Source: Stromatinia cepivora (Eukaryota > Ascomycota > Leotiomycetes > Helotiales > Sclerotiniaceae). Taken from it: a stretch of 64,000 nt of DNA. The stretch is taken from contig RCTD01000032.1 of the NCBI GenBank assembly GCA_014898415.1, positions 598,217 through 662,216 on the forward strand, in the 5' to 3' direction. Shown piece after piece: positions 35,473-46,000 of this stretch. Position 1 is the stretch's first letter, and each line of letters begins with the position of its first letter. The position numbers and the translations under genes were made by a program. Below the pieces are notes generated by a model, which ran no database searches, had not been told where the DNA came from, and saw nothing but the letters and a program-made list of their open reading frames with translations.

Positions 35473-35868
35473 TCGCAAAGCTTTAGGCAAATTTGTTTAC
35501 TAGGTATCTCTAACTTTCATTCATTCTCCAATTATAATAAACTCGAGTACAAGCACAACGAGAAACAACAACAACAACGATTGAAAGATCTTGGGAATAC
35601 CTTCAACTATACAATTCTTCTTTTCTTCTTCTTACGAGACATAGAAATCATATATTCTCCAGCTGTCGATGGGATTGCAAAGCTCTAAACACATTTGCCT
35701 ACTATCTCCAACTTCCTTTCAAGTAACTCAAAGTACAAACGCAACGAACAATAACATCAAATATCAATCGAAAAATCTTTCGAATACCTTCAACTCTTCA
35801 GTTATTCAATCCTTCTTTTCTTCTTCTTACAACACATAGAAATCATGTATTCTCCAGCTGCTTCGGTA
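35473..35868 (+). repeat. Tandem duplication of the 5' leader and start-codon region
   Basis: Unit 1 (about 35473-35670) and unit 2 (about 35675-35868) are diverged copies of the same roughly 195-bp leader. Shared blocks are GCAAAGCT, ACAA.CGAGAAACAACAA-like runs, GAATACCTTCAACT, TTCTTCTTTTCTTCTTCTTAC and ATAGAAATCATRTATTCTCC. The second unit carries the real start codon ATG (35845). At the same place in the first unit (35650) the triplet is ATA, so the duplicated start is lost. Confidence 0.8.
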
Positions 35869-38060
35869 TTTCAATCTCATTCTATAAAACTACAACCAAA
35901 ATCACAATCACAACCTCAATCCTCAAAATCATCATCGAGAAGAATCAATAGCAATTCACGAACTTCTAAACTTCCTATACCTATAAAATCTTCAAAAATA
36001 TCGCCGTCGCCATCGCCATCGCCATCGTTATCTATCATTCCTTCAGGAAATTCCTTAAACCTATCTACTTTTAATCATTCTAGCTTTGATTTCGAACCTC
36101 CTGATCTACTTGAAGGTCCTTCACGAAAATTGTGGGACGAATTATTAAGTATGAAACCGCCGAAGGAGACGCAAATTCCCTCACCATCGATCAATCCTAC
36201 GACAACTACAACCTCTGGAACCTTGAGAGCTTATAGTAAAATCTCAAAAACATCTGCTACTTTTAGAGGTACAAAAGCTCACACGGACAAATTATTCCAA
36301 CTGGGAATCGACTGGACGCTGGCTTTGAATGAGAAGTGCGAAACATTAAACCATTTTGATCCCTTTGTAGTTTACGATAATGATACTTGTGGGAAGTGGG
36401 TAGAAGATTTGATGGGGGATAAGATTGATGACAATTTTCGGGAGAGGCGGAGACGACGACAACAATCAAGTATTAAGGGCAAAGGCAAGACATCGTCACT
36501 CATGGAGGAAGACCAAGTCATTATTACCCCTCCTTTCGAGGATGAAAACGATGACAACGACGAGCACTACAAACCCAATGAATACGTAAGCAACACAATT
36601 CCTCCGAAAGTCGTTGAATCCTGGAGTTCTCAAAGATACAATGACTATGTGAAAGAGTTGAATTCGATGAGAGAAGTACCACATCATGAATCGGAATGGG
36701 TTAAACGTCATCTGAAAACCTTTCCACTACCACCTCTTTCAGACGACTGGACAAATGGATCTTTAACGCCTATTCCTCGACAAGTTTCCGAGTTCGCTGG
36801 TGCATATGAAGAACATGACGATAGAGATAATCTCATGAGGAAAACGGAAGAATCTTCTCATTATCGATATGTTCGAAGTGTTAAAGAGAAAAATGGCACA
36901 TGTTATTATTACACCTCACCCGGTGAAATTACACCACATCCAAGAATTCTTAGAGCCACTGCTGATATAGTTTATGGAACTAGTACCCAGACACTTTCCA
37001 GACCACTTGTAAGTATATTGAGTTCTTCGACATTACCCTTTTTCCTTTAGGTGTGTTACGAATGTTATACATTCACGAATACCATCCGCGCTTCCGCCCT
37101 TGAATAGTAGTTACTATCTCGACCATGAATAACTTGGGCATTATCCTCCTCTTTCATAGCATTCCCTAATTTTACCCATGTTTCATCAACTAATGCTTCC
37201 CTCCTATCTTCTAGCGAAAATTTCATTGCGACCGAAAAATTCCAGGAGTATACAAACCAATCCGTAATGTCTTCGCCCCTTACATGACGATTGAATTTAA
37301 ACCTTTTGAATCGGTAAAAGGGGTATTGTTTAAAACAGCTCTATATCAGGCACTTACTCATGGATATTGTCACCTTGTGGAAGAGATGCGACTATTCGGA
37401 CGACGCAACTTAGGAAGTTCTCAAACGACGATCGGTAAACATTTTTTGGTGACGATGGTGGGAGAAAGCGCAGATGTTTTTTGTATGCAAGTTATTATGA
37501 AGGAGATTGATGATAATGGTGAAGAGGTTTCAGACGGTGAAGAAGTTTCAGTAATGGTTCCGACATATGAAGCTAAGAAAATCGGAATGTATGATTTTAC
37601 TCTAGTAGAACAGTTTGAATTGTTTAGAAAAACGATCACAGCAATTCATGAGTTTGGATATAGGAAGGGTTTGGAATGGATGGAGAAATTGAAGGATATT
37701 AGCGGGGGGAAAGGAATGAATGTGGAAGGAGAAGGAAAGGGATTTGAGACGAGAGTTGGTGTTACGACGCCAATGGTGAGGATGAGACCTGAGTTGAAGA
37801 AAAAGATGAGCGGAAGTGAAAGTGGAGTGGCGATTCCATTTCACTTAAAGAAAGGAGAAAGAGGAGAAACTACTTCAACTGGAACTGGAACTCCAAGCTC
37901 AGAATTACCTCCACCAAGGGCTCCATTTGGAAAGTCCGTTGGGAGTTTTAGTGGCAGTGGAGTAAAAAATAATACTCCAAGTCAAAAGAAAGTTATGCCT
38001 AGGAGGGAATTGGAGGGGAAATTAGGGGATAAAGTTTCTCGGAAATCGAAGGAGATGTAG
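35845..38060 (+). CDS. Two-exon protein of about 669 residues, possible PD-(D/E)xK-like core, function unknown
   Basis: Exon 1 is 35845-37008 (388 codons). The intron is 37009-37214 (GTAAGT...TTCTAG) and exon 2 is 37215-38060 (281 codons plus stop). Both junctions are phase 0 and the reading stays open. The first 110 residues are disordered and rich in Ser, Pro, Gln and Lys, with an SPSPSPSPSLS run. A folded middle follows (residues about 140-390: 'TDKLFQLGIDWTLALNEKCE', 'VESWSSQRYNDYVKELNSM'). Exon 2 opens with '...IPGVYKPIRNVFAPYMTIEF', then a helix-rich part, and ends in a basic, Gly/Ser-rich tail. The 'MTIEFK' strand followed by a helix recalls the E-x-K half of nuclease-like folds found in fungal DUF7924-type proteins; this is a resemblance, not an assignment. 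An alternative acceptor at 37050 leads to stops, so I prefer the single 206-nt intron. The leader is tandemly duplicated. Confidence 0.72.
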
Positions 38061-39148
38061 GAGCTGCCGGGGCCGAGGGAACCATTGCTTCCAAAGCCGG
38101 GGAGGGTTATATTGTAGGTGTAGAAGGTGGTGTTGGTGAAGGAGCCGGAATCCATGTGGTGACGCCTTGGTAGATACAGCAGTCATTGTAGAAATTATGG
38201 AATCGTATTTGCATATGAGAATCGCATAATAAACATTGGCAACTCTATGGATTTGAAAAGTATTAATGTGCTCTCTTTAGTTATAATAATAGACGGGCTG
38301 GTTGGTGCATGCAGTGCTAGTGCTACAGTAGATCTGAACAATATGATTATCAGATACAATAGTGTAATGAAATTATGCAGTGCACCATCGAAGCCAATAA
38401 ACGATAATATATCGTTGTGAACTTCAGAATGAATGGATTAGGAAGGGTGATTAAACTCGCTTGATTGTGCATACGTGCTACGGGGCATATTCTTCTATTT
38501 CACTTCTTTCATTATCTGGAACATAGTCACCAAGTCATCAGTCCATAATTCCGCCTAGCCCCTCAACCAAACAACAACCCACTATGATATCATAGAGCCA
38601 GCTGAAAGCTCGACACAAGAACAATCAACCTCTCTCATCCGAACCCCTTTTCCCCGCCCCACAAAAACACAAATTCACTACCAATCCACAAAAGATACAC
38701 AGGAAGCACCATTACCAGCAATTGAGATATACTCAAGATAGACTGAATACTGGATACTAACGTGGTTCTCCCAATCCGTCCCTACCCAAGCATCATAAGG
38801 ATTCGCTTGACTGGACTTCATGTACCCCTCGCCCGACACCTTTCAGAACGTTTCGACGGTTATTTGAAAGAATCTTGTGGCCATGGTCATTTTTATTACC
38901 ATTGCACCACGGAGGTGTCTGCTTCATTGGATATTGTTAGGGTGATGTTTTGGGGTTATAATGTGGGAGGTGGTTGGAGGGGGATTCACTGATGGGTTGG
39001 TGGATAGGATTTGAAATTATTGAGGTAATATAACCAGGTTATTGGTCGGAGATATGAAAACTATCCATTATATTGAAATTTTTATGGATATTAAGCTGGA
39101 TGATTTGCCGATCAAGGAGAAATGCCAAAGGAAACCTAATATCAAATC
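38061..39148. other. Intergenic region; no supported gene
   Basis: Lies between the 3' ends of the convergent 35845 gene and the P450 gene. An open stretch at 38762-38992 lacks coding character and is not called. Confidence 0.5.
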
Positions 39149-41171
39149 TCACGTCACAATATCGTCAAGCTTTCGCGACAGGAATCGAAGCCATAAGTTT
39201 CCAATCTTAGCAGCCACATAATCCTTCCATTCACTTTCAAATAACGCCTCGTCGTGCGAGGGACCAAACTGAATATCAAATGTGCGGATTACCCGCGCAA
39301 CCACCAGGCGAAGTTCTTGAAGCGCAAGGGTTTTGCCTACACACTTTTATGATTGTAAGTTTCGTTACAAAATTCAGGTAAAATGAAGGTAAAATGAAGA
39401 TATGTAATGTAGGGAAAAGGGACAAGAAGATAAGAAGTAAAGATTGTTCGCAGCACAAAGATCTCCACTCACCGAATGAACACCATAGCCGAATGGTATA
39501 TAAGCCCTTCTATCTTTCACCAGCTCGGGTCTTTCGGATGTCCAACGTTCCGGAATAAATTCTTTACTCTGTGGGAAATATCTCTCATCTTTCATGAGTA
39601 CTAAATGTGGCATCTCTACTTGTACATTCCCTGGAATATGTATGCCTTCAACCTCAACACCTTGTGGATAAGTTGTCGCATGTGCGCCAGACGGTACAGG
39701 GTTATACAATCGTAACCCTTCGTTAACGACGGCATTCAGATATTCCAGATTTCGGATAGAATCTATAGTTATTTCGTTCCCTTCACCCATTGTTATACAT
39801 AATTCATCGATTTCCCTTTGAAGTTTAAAGAGAATCCGTGGTTCCTTCGCCAATGCCCTCAATATTTGTGTTACCGTGGAAGATGTTGTATCTGCCCCAG
39901 CTACAATAATTAAATTGGCATTAGAGTTCAACTCCTTTTGTGTAAACTTCTCACCACCTTCTGGATCTGCTGATAATAAATAGGAAAAGATGTCTCGATA
40001 AGTTGAACCGCGTTCTTGTCGTTCCTTCAGCATTGTTTCGCCTTTCTCACGGAATGTTCGTATTTCGTAAGTTTCGGGGATGTAGGCAAGGAGTTGTGCT
40101 AGATTTCGTAGAGCTCCGACAATCTAACATATGTTAGAGATTTTTGGCATGGGCAGTAGTTACGAACACCAGCGAATGACATGTACTTATGGATAAATGA
40201 CATATATGAGTTGTCCCCTGTACCATCCTGTAGACCAGCATGTTTTGAAAAACTCAAGTCTGCCATGCTAAGATAAGTTAGATTTTCCAAGATAATCTTT
40301 GACAATGAAGTAGGGGTTTACAAACATATCGAAAGTAAGATTGTCCATTGCCTTCGAAACATTCACTTCCTTTCCGTCTGCTTTGAGCAAGATTTGCAAC
40401 ATTTTATCCACATGAATTTCTACCCTAGTGTTATATTCCCTGGAAGCGCTGCTCACAAATGCTTTCTCCCTACTCAAGTTAGAGCCAAACCATGAATAAT
40501 ATAAATATCTCACCATATTCTTCTCCACTATCAAAGTATGTCAGTATGGAGTTTACCTTATTCGCATCAAGATTTGATATCAACATTAGTATAAAGCCAC
40601 TTACAGGAGTGTGTTTTCCATAATCTCTGGTGGTGTTCAGGTTGAACTCTCCATTGACAGCTCCTATTTCATAAAATGTGCCTCTTGGATATTTCCCCTC
40701 GAATACCTTGGCCACCGCGTCCACATTGACGACAGAAACCTCGTTAGGACCTATTCTGACAACATCACTTTTGTATCGTTGGTGTAAAGCCTCAATTGTA
40801 TGGGACGTCCGACCGAGTCGATATTCATTGGCAATGAAGAGTTTGGTAAGAGCAAAACGTGTTGGTCCGGGAATGTGAGATAACGGAGAGAAGTATAGAC
40901 GCCGAAATGCAGTAAGAATAAAAGCCGTAAGAAGAAAAATTGCATTCAATGAGGAAAATTGAATGATGACTTGGAGGATCCCAGTCCTTGTGAAGGTAAG
41001 GTACGAAAAGAGGATGCAATTCGTTGAGAGATATGCAGAAATAATTCTTAGGGTGGATGGTTCGGGAATGGGAGAAAGGAGAGCTTGGCATCCGATAGCC
41101 ACCATCATAGTTGTGAAGGTGTCTGCCATTGTCATCTTCACCGTCATGGTACTCATATACACGTTGAACAA
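39149..41171 (-). CDS. Cytochrome P450 monooxygenase, six exons, about 556 residues
   Basis: Heme-thiolate monooxygenase, probably membrane-anchored in the ER. Minus-strand exons: 41171-40605, 40527-40514, 40469-40326, 40267-40168, 40123-39473, 39343-39149; they sum to 557 codons including stop with no frame break. Hydrophobic N-terminal segments (including 'LNAIFLLTAFILTAF') precede the proline hinge 'HIPGP'. The C-helix 'GKHTPWRRIWEKAF' appears only after splicing through the 14-nt exon 2. Later come I-helix 'IIVAGADTTSS', ExxR 'NEGLRLYNP', PERF-type 'FIPERW', and heme loop 'PFGYGVHSCVGKTLA', whose Cys codon is the first of exon 6. All P450 signatures are intact, so it should be active. The donor of intron 4 (GTTCGT) is atypical and that junction is the least certain. 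An alternative start is Met16 (41126). The family resembles fungal benzoate 4-monooxygenase/trichothecene-type P450s; substrate unknown. Divergent from the 2EXR gene. Confidence 0.9.
40514..40527 (-). other. 14-nt micro-exon of the P450 gene
   Basis: Lies between intron 1 (40604-40528, GTAAGT...TGATAG) and intron 2 (40513-40470, GTGAGA...GAGTAG, with CTAAC). It supplies 'WRRIW', the conserved heme-propionate-contacting W-x-x-x-R neighbourhood of helix C. Both skipping it and retaining its flanking introns break the frame. Confidence 0.75.
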
Positions 41172-41882
41172 TGAAAAGGTATTGAAGAATGGAAGGGTGT
41201 TGGGGAATGAAGAAGTATATAGTTAGTAGCAAGTGGATGTCAAATGAAGACAATCACTTAGATGAGGCCACTGTCACCAGAAGTGCAGCTGTCTCATGGG
41301 AAATGCGGGGCGAGCTTAAGATGGTGTTACATCGTGTGACTTTAACACCATTTTCAGCACAAATGCAAGCTGATTGATTACACAACAGAAGTGCCCACTT
41401 ACCACAACATACGCAAAGATAATTAATAGAGGAAACTAAGTTACCTGGTCTGTAGGGGAGACGGGTCGTATTTTTGAATCCCATTGGGATTCATGGTGTC
41501 AATGTTTCTTGGGGTTTATAACTTTGCAAGCTGTCCTCGGGGGGGTGAATTCGTTGCACCGGTTCATGTCAAGCGATGGATGCATGAAACCAGTCTCATA
41601 CCGAAATATACTCATTCCAAAATTTTAGGCATGAAGTTCGAGAGAGCACTTGATTGTGAAATCCGAATTGCGGGACATTGAGAATTGTTATGATGCCTAG
41701 GTGTATTATTGGTGTCTGATTTAGGTATTTCGTCCATCGCTTGCAGTGTGGTCACGACATCTATACGTATTACAATAGAACTACGGTGTCACGTGGACTA
41801 GAACTAAGACTAAGGTTAACACTAAACACTCACCTTTTCGTGTATTGATTTTAACCTCAAATTAACAAACTCACAATCAACT
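41172..41882. promoter_or_regulatory. Shared divergent promoter region of P450 and 2EXR genes
   Basis: About 0.7 kb between two start codons that point away from each other. It must contain both promoters. I see no defined transcription-factor site that I would name. Open stretches within it are not convincing genes. Confidence 0.5.
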
Positions 41883-43046
41883 ATGTCGGATTTCGATGAA
41901 CCAGTGGATGGGGGTGGTTTCGGCCAGTCCCACAACAACGATACACCAGATAATACCTCTGATTTATTTCCTCTCTTCCCACGATTCCCAGTCGAAGTTC
42001 GATTACTGGTATGGGAAAGCGCAATTCCCGACCCTCGGGTCATGCTTTTAAAGACATACAATACTTCTCGTTGTGAGCACGCGATGGTCAGAGTACGCTC
42101 AGATACGGTTGTGCCAGATAGATGCCAAAATGACGATTATCCTCATTCAAATGGTACTACCTGCACCGGCATGGACAGTGTATTATCACCAGATGTGGAA
42201 ACCATGGATGTGGTTCGGACACGTATCAAGGATGATGATCAACTTGGCTTCTCATCAGAAGCAGAAATTCCAAACTTATTGCTTGTTTGCAAAGAATCAC
42301 ACGAGGTCGCATCCAAAAGATACCAACGAGCATTTCCATATGAATGGTCTTTTGCTGAGACTTACTTTGATTTCGAAAGAGATATCTTGCTTCTTTCGGA
42401 GAAGCAAGTTCGATTCGCAATTCTACCTGAGGACAACAAATGCCACCTTATGGCGCGGTCTGAGGCATGTAAAATTCGAAATCTTGCTCTTCGACTTCGT
42501 CCCAATCCTAGGGTTTCAGCAACTGTTGATCGAGTTGTCAAAACTGATGAGCTTGCCAAACTACTGAAATTGTTCTGCAATGTCGAGGATTTAACAATTG
42601 TGGTAGAAAATCATTTACCCTACGATTATGAGAATGGATTGTCCTCGAGTCAGGGAGACAATGAGGTAGAATTATTCTCCCAGCGTCAAAAAGACCATGA
42701 GCTAGTGTTATTCGAGCCAATTGAAATCAAAGAGGCGCTGTTCATGTTGACGCCCGAGACCAAATTTAGTGACTATCATGGAGGGTTATTTAGAGAGAAC
42801 GCAAAGCGACTCAAGCTGAAGTTTTGCATGGACTGCCTCAAGGGGAAGAGATTGCGGGACACCGCAAATGGTTCCGTGTGGAATTTACCGAGATTCGAAT
42901 GGAAGATTCTAACTACCGCTGCGTTCAAGACCAAATTCGAAAGTTTACAGAAAGACTACGAGCTACGGACCGGCAATATCTGTCATAGAATTCACGAAAC
43001 GGACAAATTAACACTCGATCCAAGCCAATTATTTCTTGGTTCCTGA
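41883..43046 (+). CDS. 2EXR-domain protein, 387 residues
   Basis: Intronless 387-codon gene. Residues about 30-60 read 'LFPLFPRFPVEVRLLVWESA' followed by 'IPDPRVM', the hallmark of the fungal 2EXR domain (F-x-x-FP-x-E-[IV]R-x-x-[IV]W). Later come 'NLLLVCKESHEVASKRYQRA' and 'YFDFERDILLLS', the second and third conserved blocks of the same family, which has large paralogous expansions in Leotiomycetes and Sordariomycetes. There is no signal peptide, membrane helix or catalytic motif. The molecular function of the family is unknown; an F-box-like protein-interaction role has been suggested from its shape only. The start ATG at 41883 follows a CAATCAACT context and precedes an acidic, Gly-rich leader (MSDFDEPVDGGG). 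It is divergent from the P450 gene. Confidence 0.88.
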   Translation: MSDFDEPVDGGGFGQSHNNDTPDNTSDLFPLFPRFPVEVRLLVWESAIPDPRVMLLKTYNTSRCEHAMVRVRSDTVVPDRCQNDDYPHSNGTTCTGMDSVLSPDVETMDVVRTRIKDDDQLGFSSEAEIPNLLLVCKESHEVASKRYQRAFPYEWSFAETYFDFERDILLLSEKQVRFAILPEDNKCHLMARSEACKIRNLALRLRPNPRVSATVDRVVKTDELAKLLKLFCNVEDLTIVVENHLPYDYENGLSSSQGDNEVELFSQRQKDHELVLFEPIEIKEALFMLTPETKFSDYHGGLFRENAKRLKLKFCMDCLKGKRLRDTANGSVWNLPRFEWKILTTAAFKTKFESLQKDYELRTGNICHRIHETDKLTLDPSQLFLGS

Positions 43047-46000
43047 GTTCATCTGAATGGGCTCTCTTATTTCAAATGGATTCGGTGTTCTCAATGATTT
43101 CAATCTTCGAAATGAACTCAACAATCGGAATCTTCTCATTGTTGGGCTGCACTCCGAAGTATTGGATACCTTTGTCTGGGATTGGTTTGGGTTCTGCATC
43201 ATACAAATCATTCAGAAGCACAAAAGGTGTTATACGGATGGAATCTCCTCCGATACCATGACCTTTTTGTACCATGATTTGGAGGAAAATGGTATTACTT
43301 CACACCTATTATTTCAATGTGGCTCTAATAATGCTCTTTACATTTTTTCTCGATGGGGGGATGAACTTGCAAGGTGGGTTTGGCGTTTGCTGGAGTCTTG
43401 TCAAGAACATTTAAGATTAAACTCACAAGAAGCATTGTACTATACTGGAGACACACAGGAATGGCTGAATACTGGTTGTTAATCGCATCTGTCATAGTGA
43501 AGATCTATAGGATTGCCGGAGAATGATTATGGAAAGCTCGATTTGCCCTTGGAGGAACTATTTGCGGGGATTGTCACTACAACAATGTGTACATCATAAT
43601 GTCTATTGAACTGATTGATTGGTATTAGCTAAGAAAATGTATACTCTTTCGAGATAGCTGTCATGATACGAGTTTCTGCAGTGCACTGTATGAGATTGGT
43701 GAATTTTATTCGGTTGATGCAAAATGTGAGACATTGTCATGGGCTGGGTTTTGTTTTTTGACTCGCTAGGATATGGTTACACTGTTGCTGTACAAGGAAG
43801 GACGACATGCTATGAAGCAAGGCAAGGCTGATTCGTGATGAAGCCCTAGACCAGTACGGAAACTTGCAGGTCAACACCAAATAAAGGAAGTTTATCCCGA
43901 GCCTTGAATACAATGGCCAATTGATTCTTAGTATCATTTGGTACAAATTTATGAGTACCAGAACTTGGGCATCTGGTACGACCACCAGCACACAAGCGGG
44001 GTAGAGTCATTGAAGTTATCTTTCTTTGCACTTTGACCTTTTACTCTCACCCATTCCTTCCATATTAACAGCACGCCTTGAAAACATCAAAGAACTTTTA
44101 GGAGCATAAATTGATTATTATTCCATGGCATTATTTGGCACAGTAGTGCAGGCTACCCACGAGCGATTGGATGATCATTTGCGAGTCAACACCGCAAGGC
44201 AAACATGCATAGTTGGTCTTGTTGTTAGTTGGATATTGGGTCCAGCAACGTTTGCGTTTGGCTTGTAAGTTGTATTTTTACATTGGGGTTGCGGAATATA
44301 CCGAGGCGAATGACGACTTGATGAGCTGGTGCTTCAGGCTCAATTAAGTGATGGGCGAAGTTGTCGCTCCTGCTCTTAATATGATAGTGACTTTGCTTGT
44401 TGAAAGTATGGGGTACATTTTCAGGGTACTAATCCATTCTGCAATAGCATAAAGGCGGCATTTAGGAGTTGGGAAACTATGTTATCATTCTTACTTAAAG
44501 GCTTTCTTCATTGGATGTTAGGCATCATCAACACACTTAACATATAGTTGGTGATATTTCCCGAAAAAAATTATTATACTGCACTATATGTACTCTCTTT
44601 CTTCCCCTTCTCGCCACTTACATCAGTCGCCGGCGACCATACGTCCACTACCACCGGCATATAGACACCTACAAACACTAGCCGGCCTAATTTACGAGTG
44701 GCAAGGAGACTCGCCAATGTTCTGGGGACATAAGATGGATGGATCAAACGGCAAGCCGATTTTTGCAGGTATGTGAGCGAACCTATGAGGGATATTAGGA
44801 TGGATGGGTTTTATGGGTGAGTGGCATGGAGTAGATGATGCTGGTTATAGGAAGGATTATGGGGAATGGGAGTCTCTATACTGTGGGAACTGATGTGAGG
44901 TTAGGGAGAACTGGGTGGAGGGACTCTTTTGTAATGGATCGGGGCCGTTTCATTTGTATTGACTCGAACACTGTCTGCTGTTCACTGTTCATAACGATAA
45001 CCACAGTGAACATAATACACTCTTTAAATACTTTTATACAGCACCTAACATTTTATACTATCATTGTCAGGGTAGGACATCTTAAAGCACACCAAAGGAC
45101 ATGGACTACAAAGGGCATAAAACACCAAACTCAACATAAGAGAATGAACAGCGTTATTTTAGATTAACGAGAGAAATAGTGAACTTGACACTTTGAATCG
45201 TGTGAAATTTAGCAATGCAAACTTTAACATGAAATCACCAAGCGCAAGCACTTCTCTCGCATTCTTCTTTTCATCTCCACATATTTAGCTATCTGTAGCA
45301 CGCTCCTCAACCCCCCCCCCCCCCAAAAAAAGACCATTATCCCAATCAACCCAAGGAAACTTCAACTCCGCTTTTCCATTATGGTATCCTTCCTTCCCTC
45401 CACAAAAGCGCTAAAAACATTAAAAAATTCGTTTGTCCTCAAGAATTCATTCACATAGGATTTAGAGGAGACAAGAGGTCTGAAAACTTAACTTCCCACG
45501 CAATATTCGCGAAGTATGCATTTTTATATCCGCATATCACATATGCTCCATCTAGTTTCATCCTATTCTGGGATGCTCTTCCCTGAGACTTTCATATACA
45601 GCATCACACTTCCCCAATCCTCGTAACATCCGCTCTCAGTCTACTTGTTAATCAAACCAAAACTTACAATACTGAATCATAATCCGTACCTATTAATCAT
45701 CACTACACTGTAGATATGAAATAAACTCTCACCATGCTAGAAACCCAATGAACTGTTGCACTTGCATCTAAATTCGATAGACATACATACGCTCAGAACC
45801 CACTTATTACTCATAACTGCATCCACCATCCACCATTCCCCAAAATCCTCTTCATTATTTCTACTTCAACTTCTTCCATCCTACCTATATCAACAATCCA
45901 ACAATTCAACAATCTCTAAATTCCCAAACCTCAAACACACCACTAAAAACGCACATCCCCAAAATTACCCCTATCTATCCACTTTCTGCGTAACCGAGAA

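Noticed and set aside
37051..37105. Short extra exon between the two exons of the 35845 gene, using the TTTAG acceptor at 37050.
   Set aside because: Its only nearby donor gives a phase that produces a stop in the next exon, whereas a single 206-nt intron keeps the frame.
38762..38992. 76-codon plus-strand open stretch near the P450 gene.
   Set aside because: No domain, no leader, and it lies in the 3' flank of convergent genes.
43057..43482. 141-codon plus-strand open stretch immediately after the 2EXR gene.
   Set aside because: It has no similarity that I recognise, an alternative frame is equally open, and it is most simply the 3' untranslated region and flank of the 2EXR gene.
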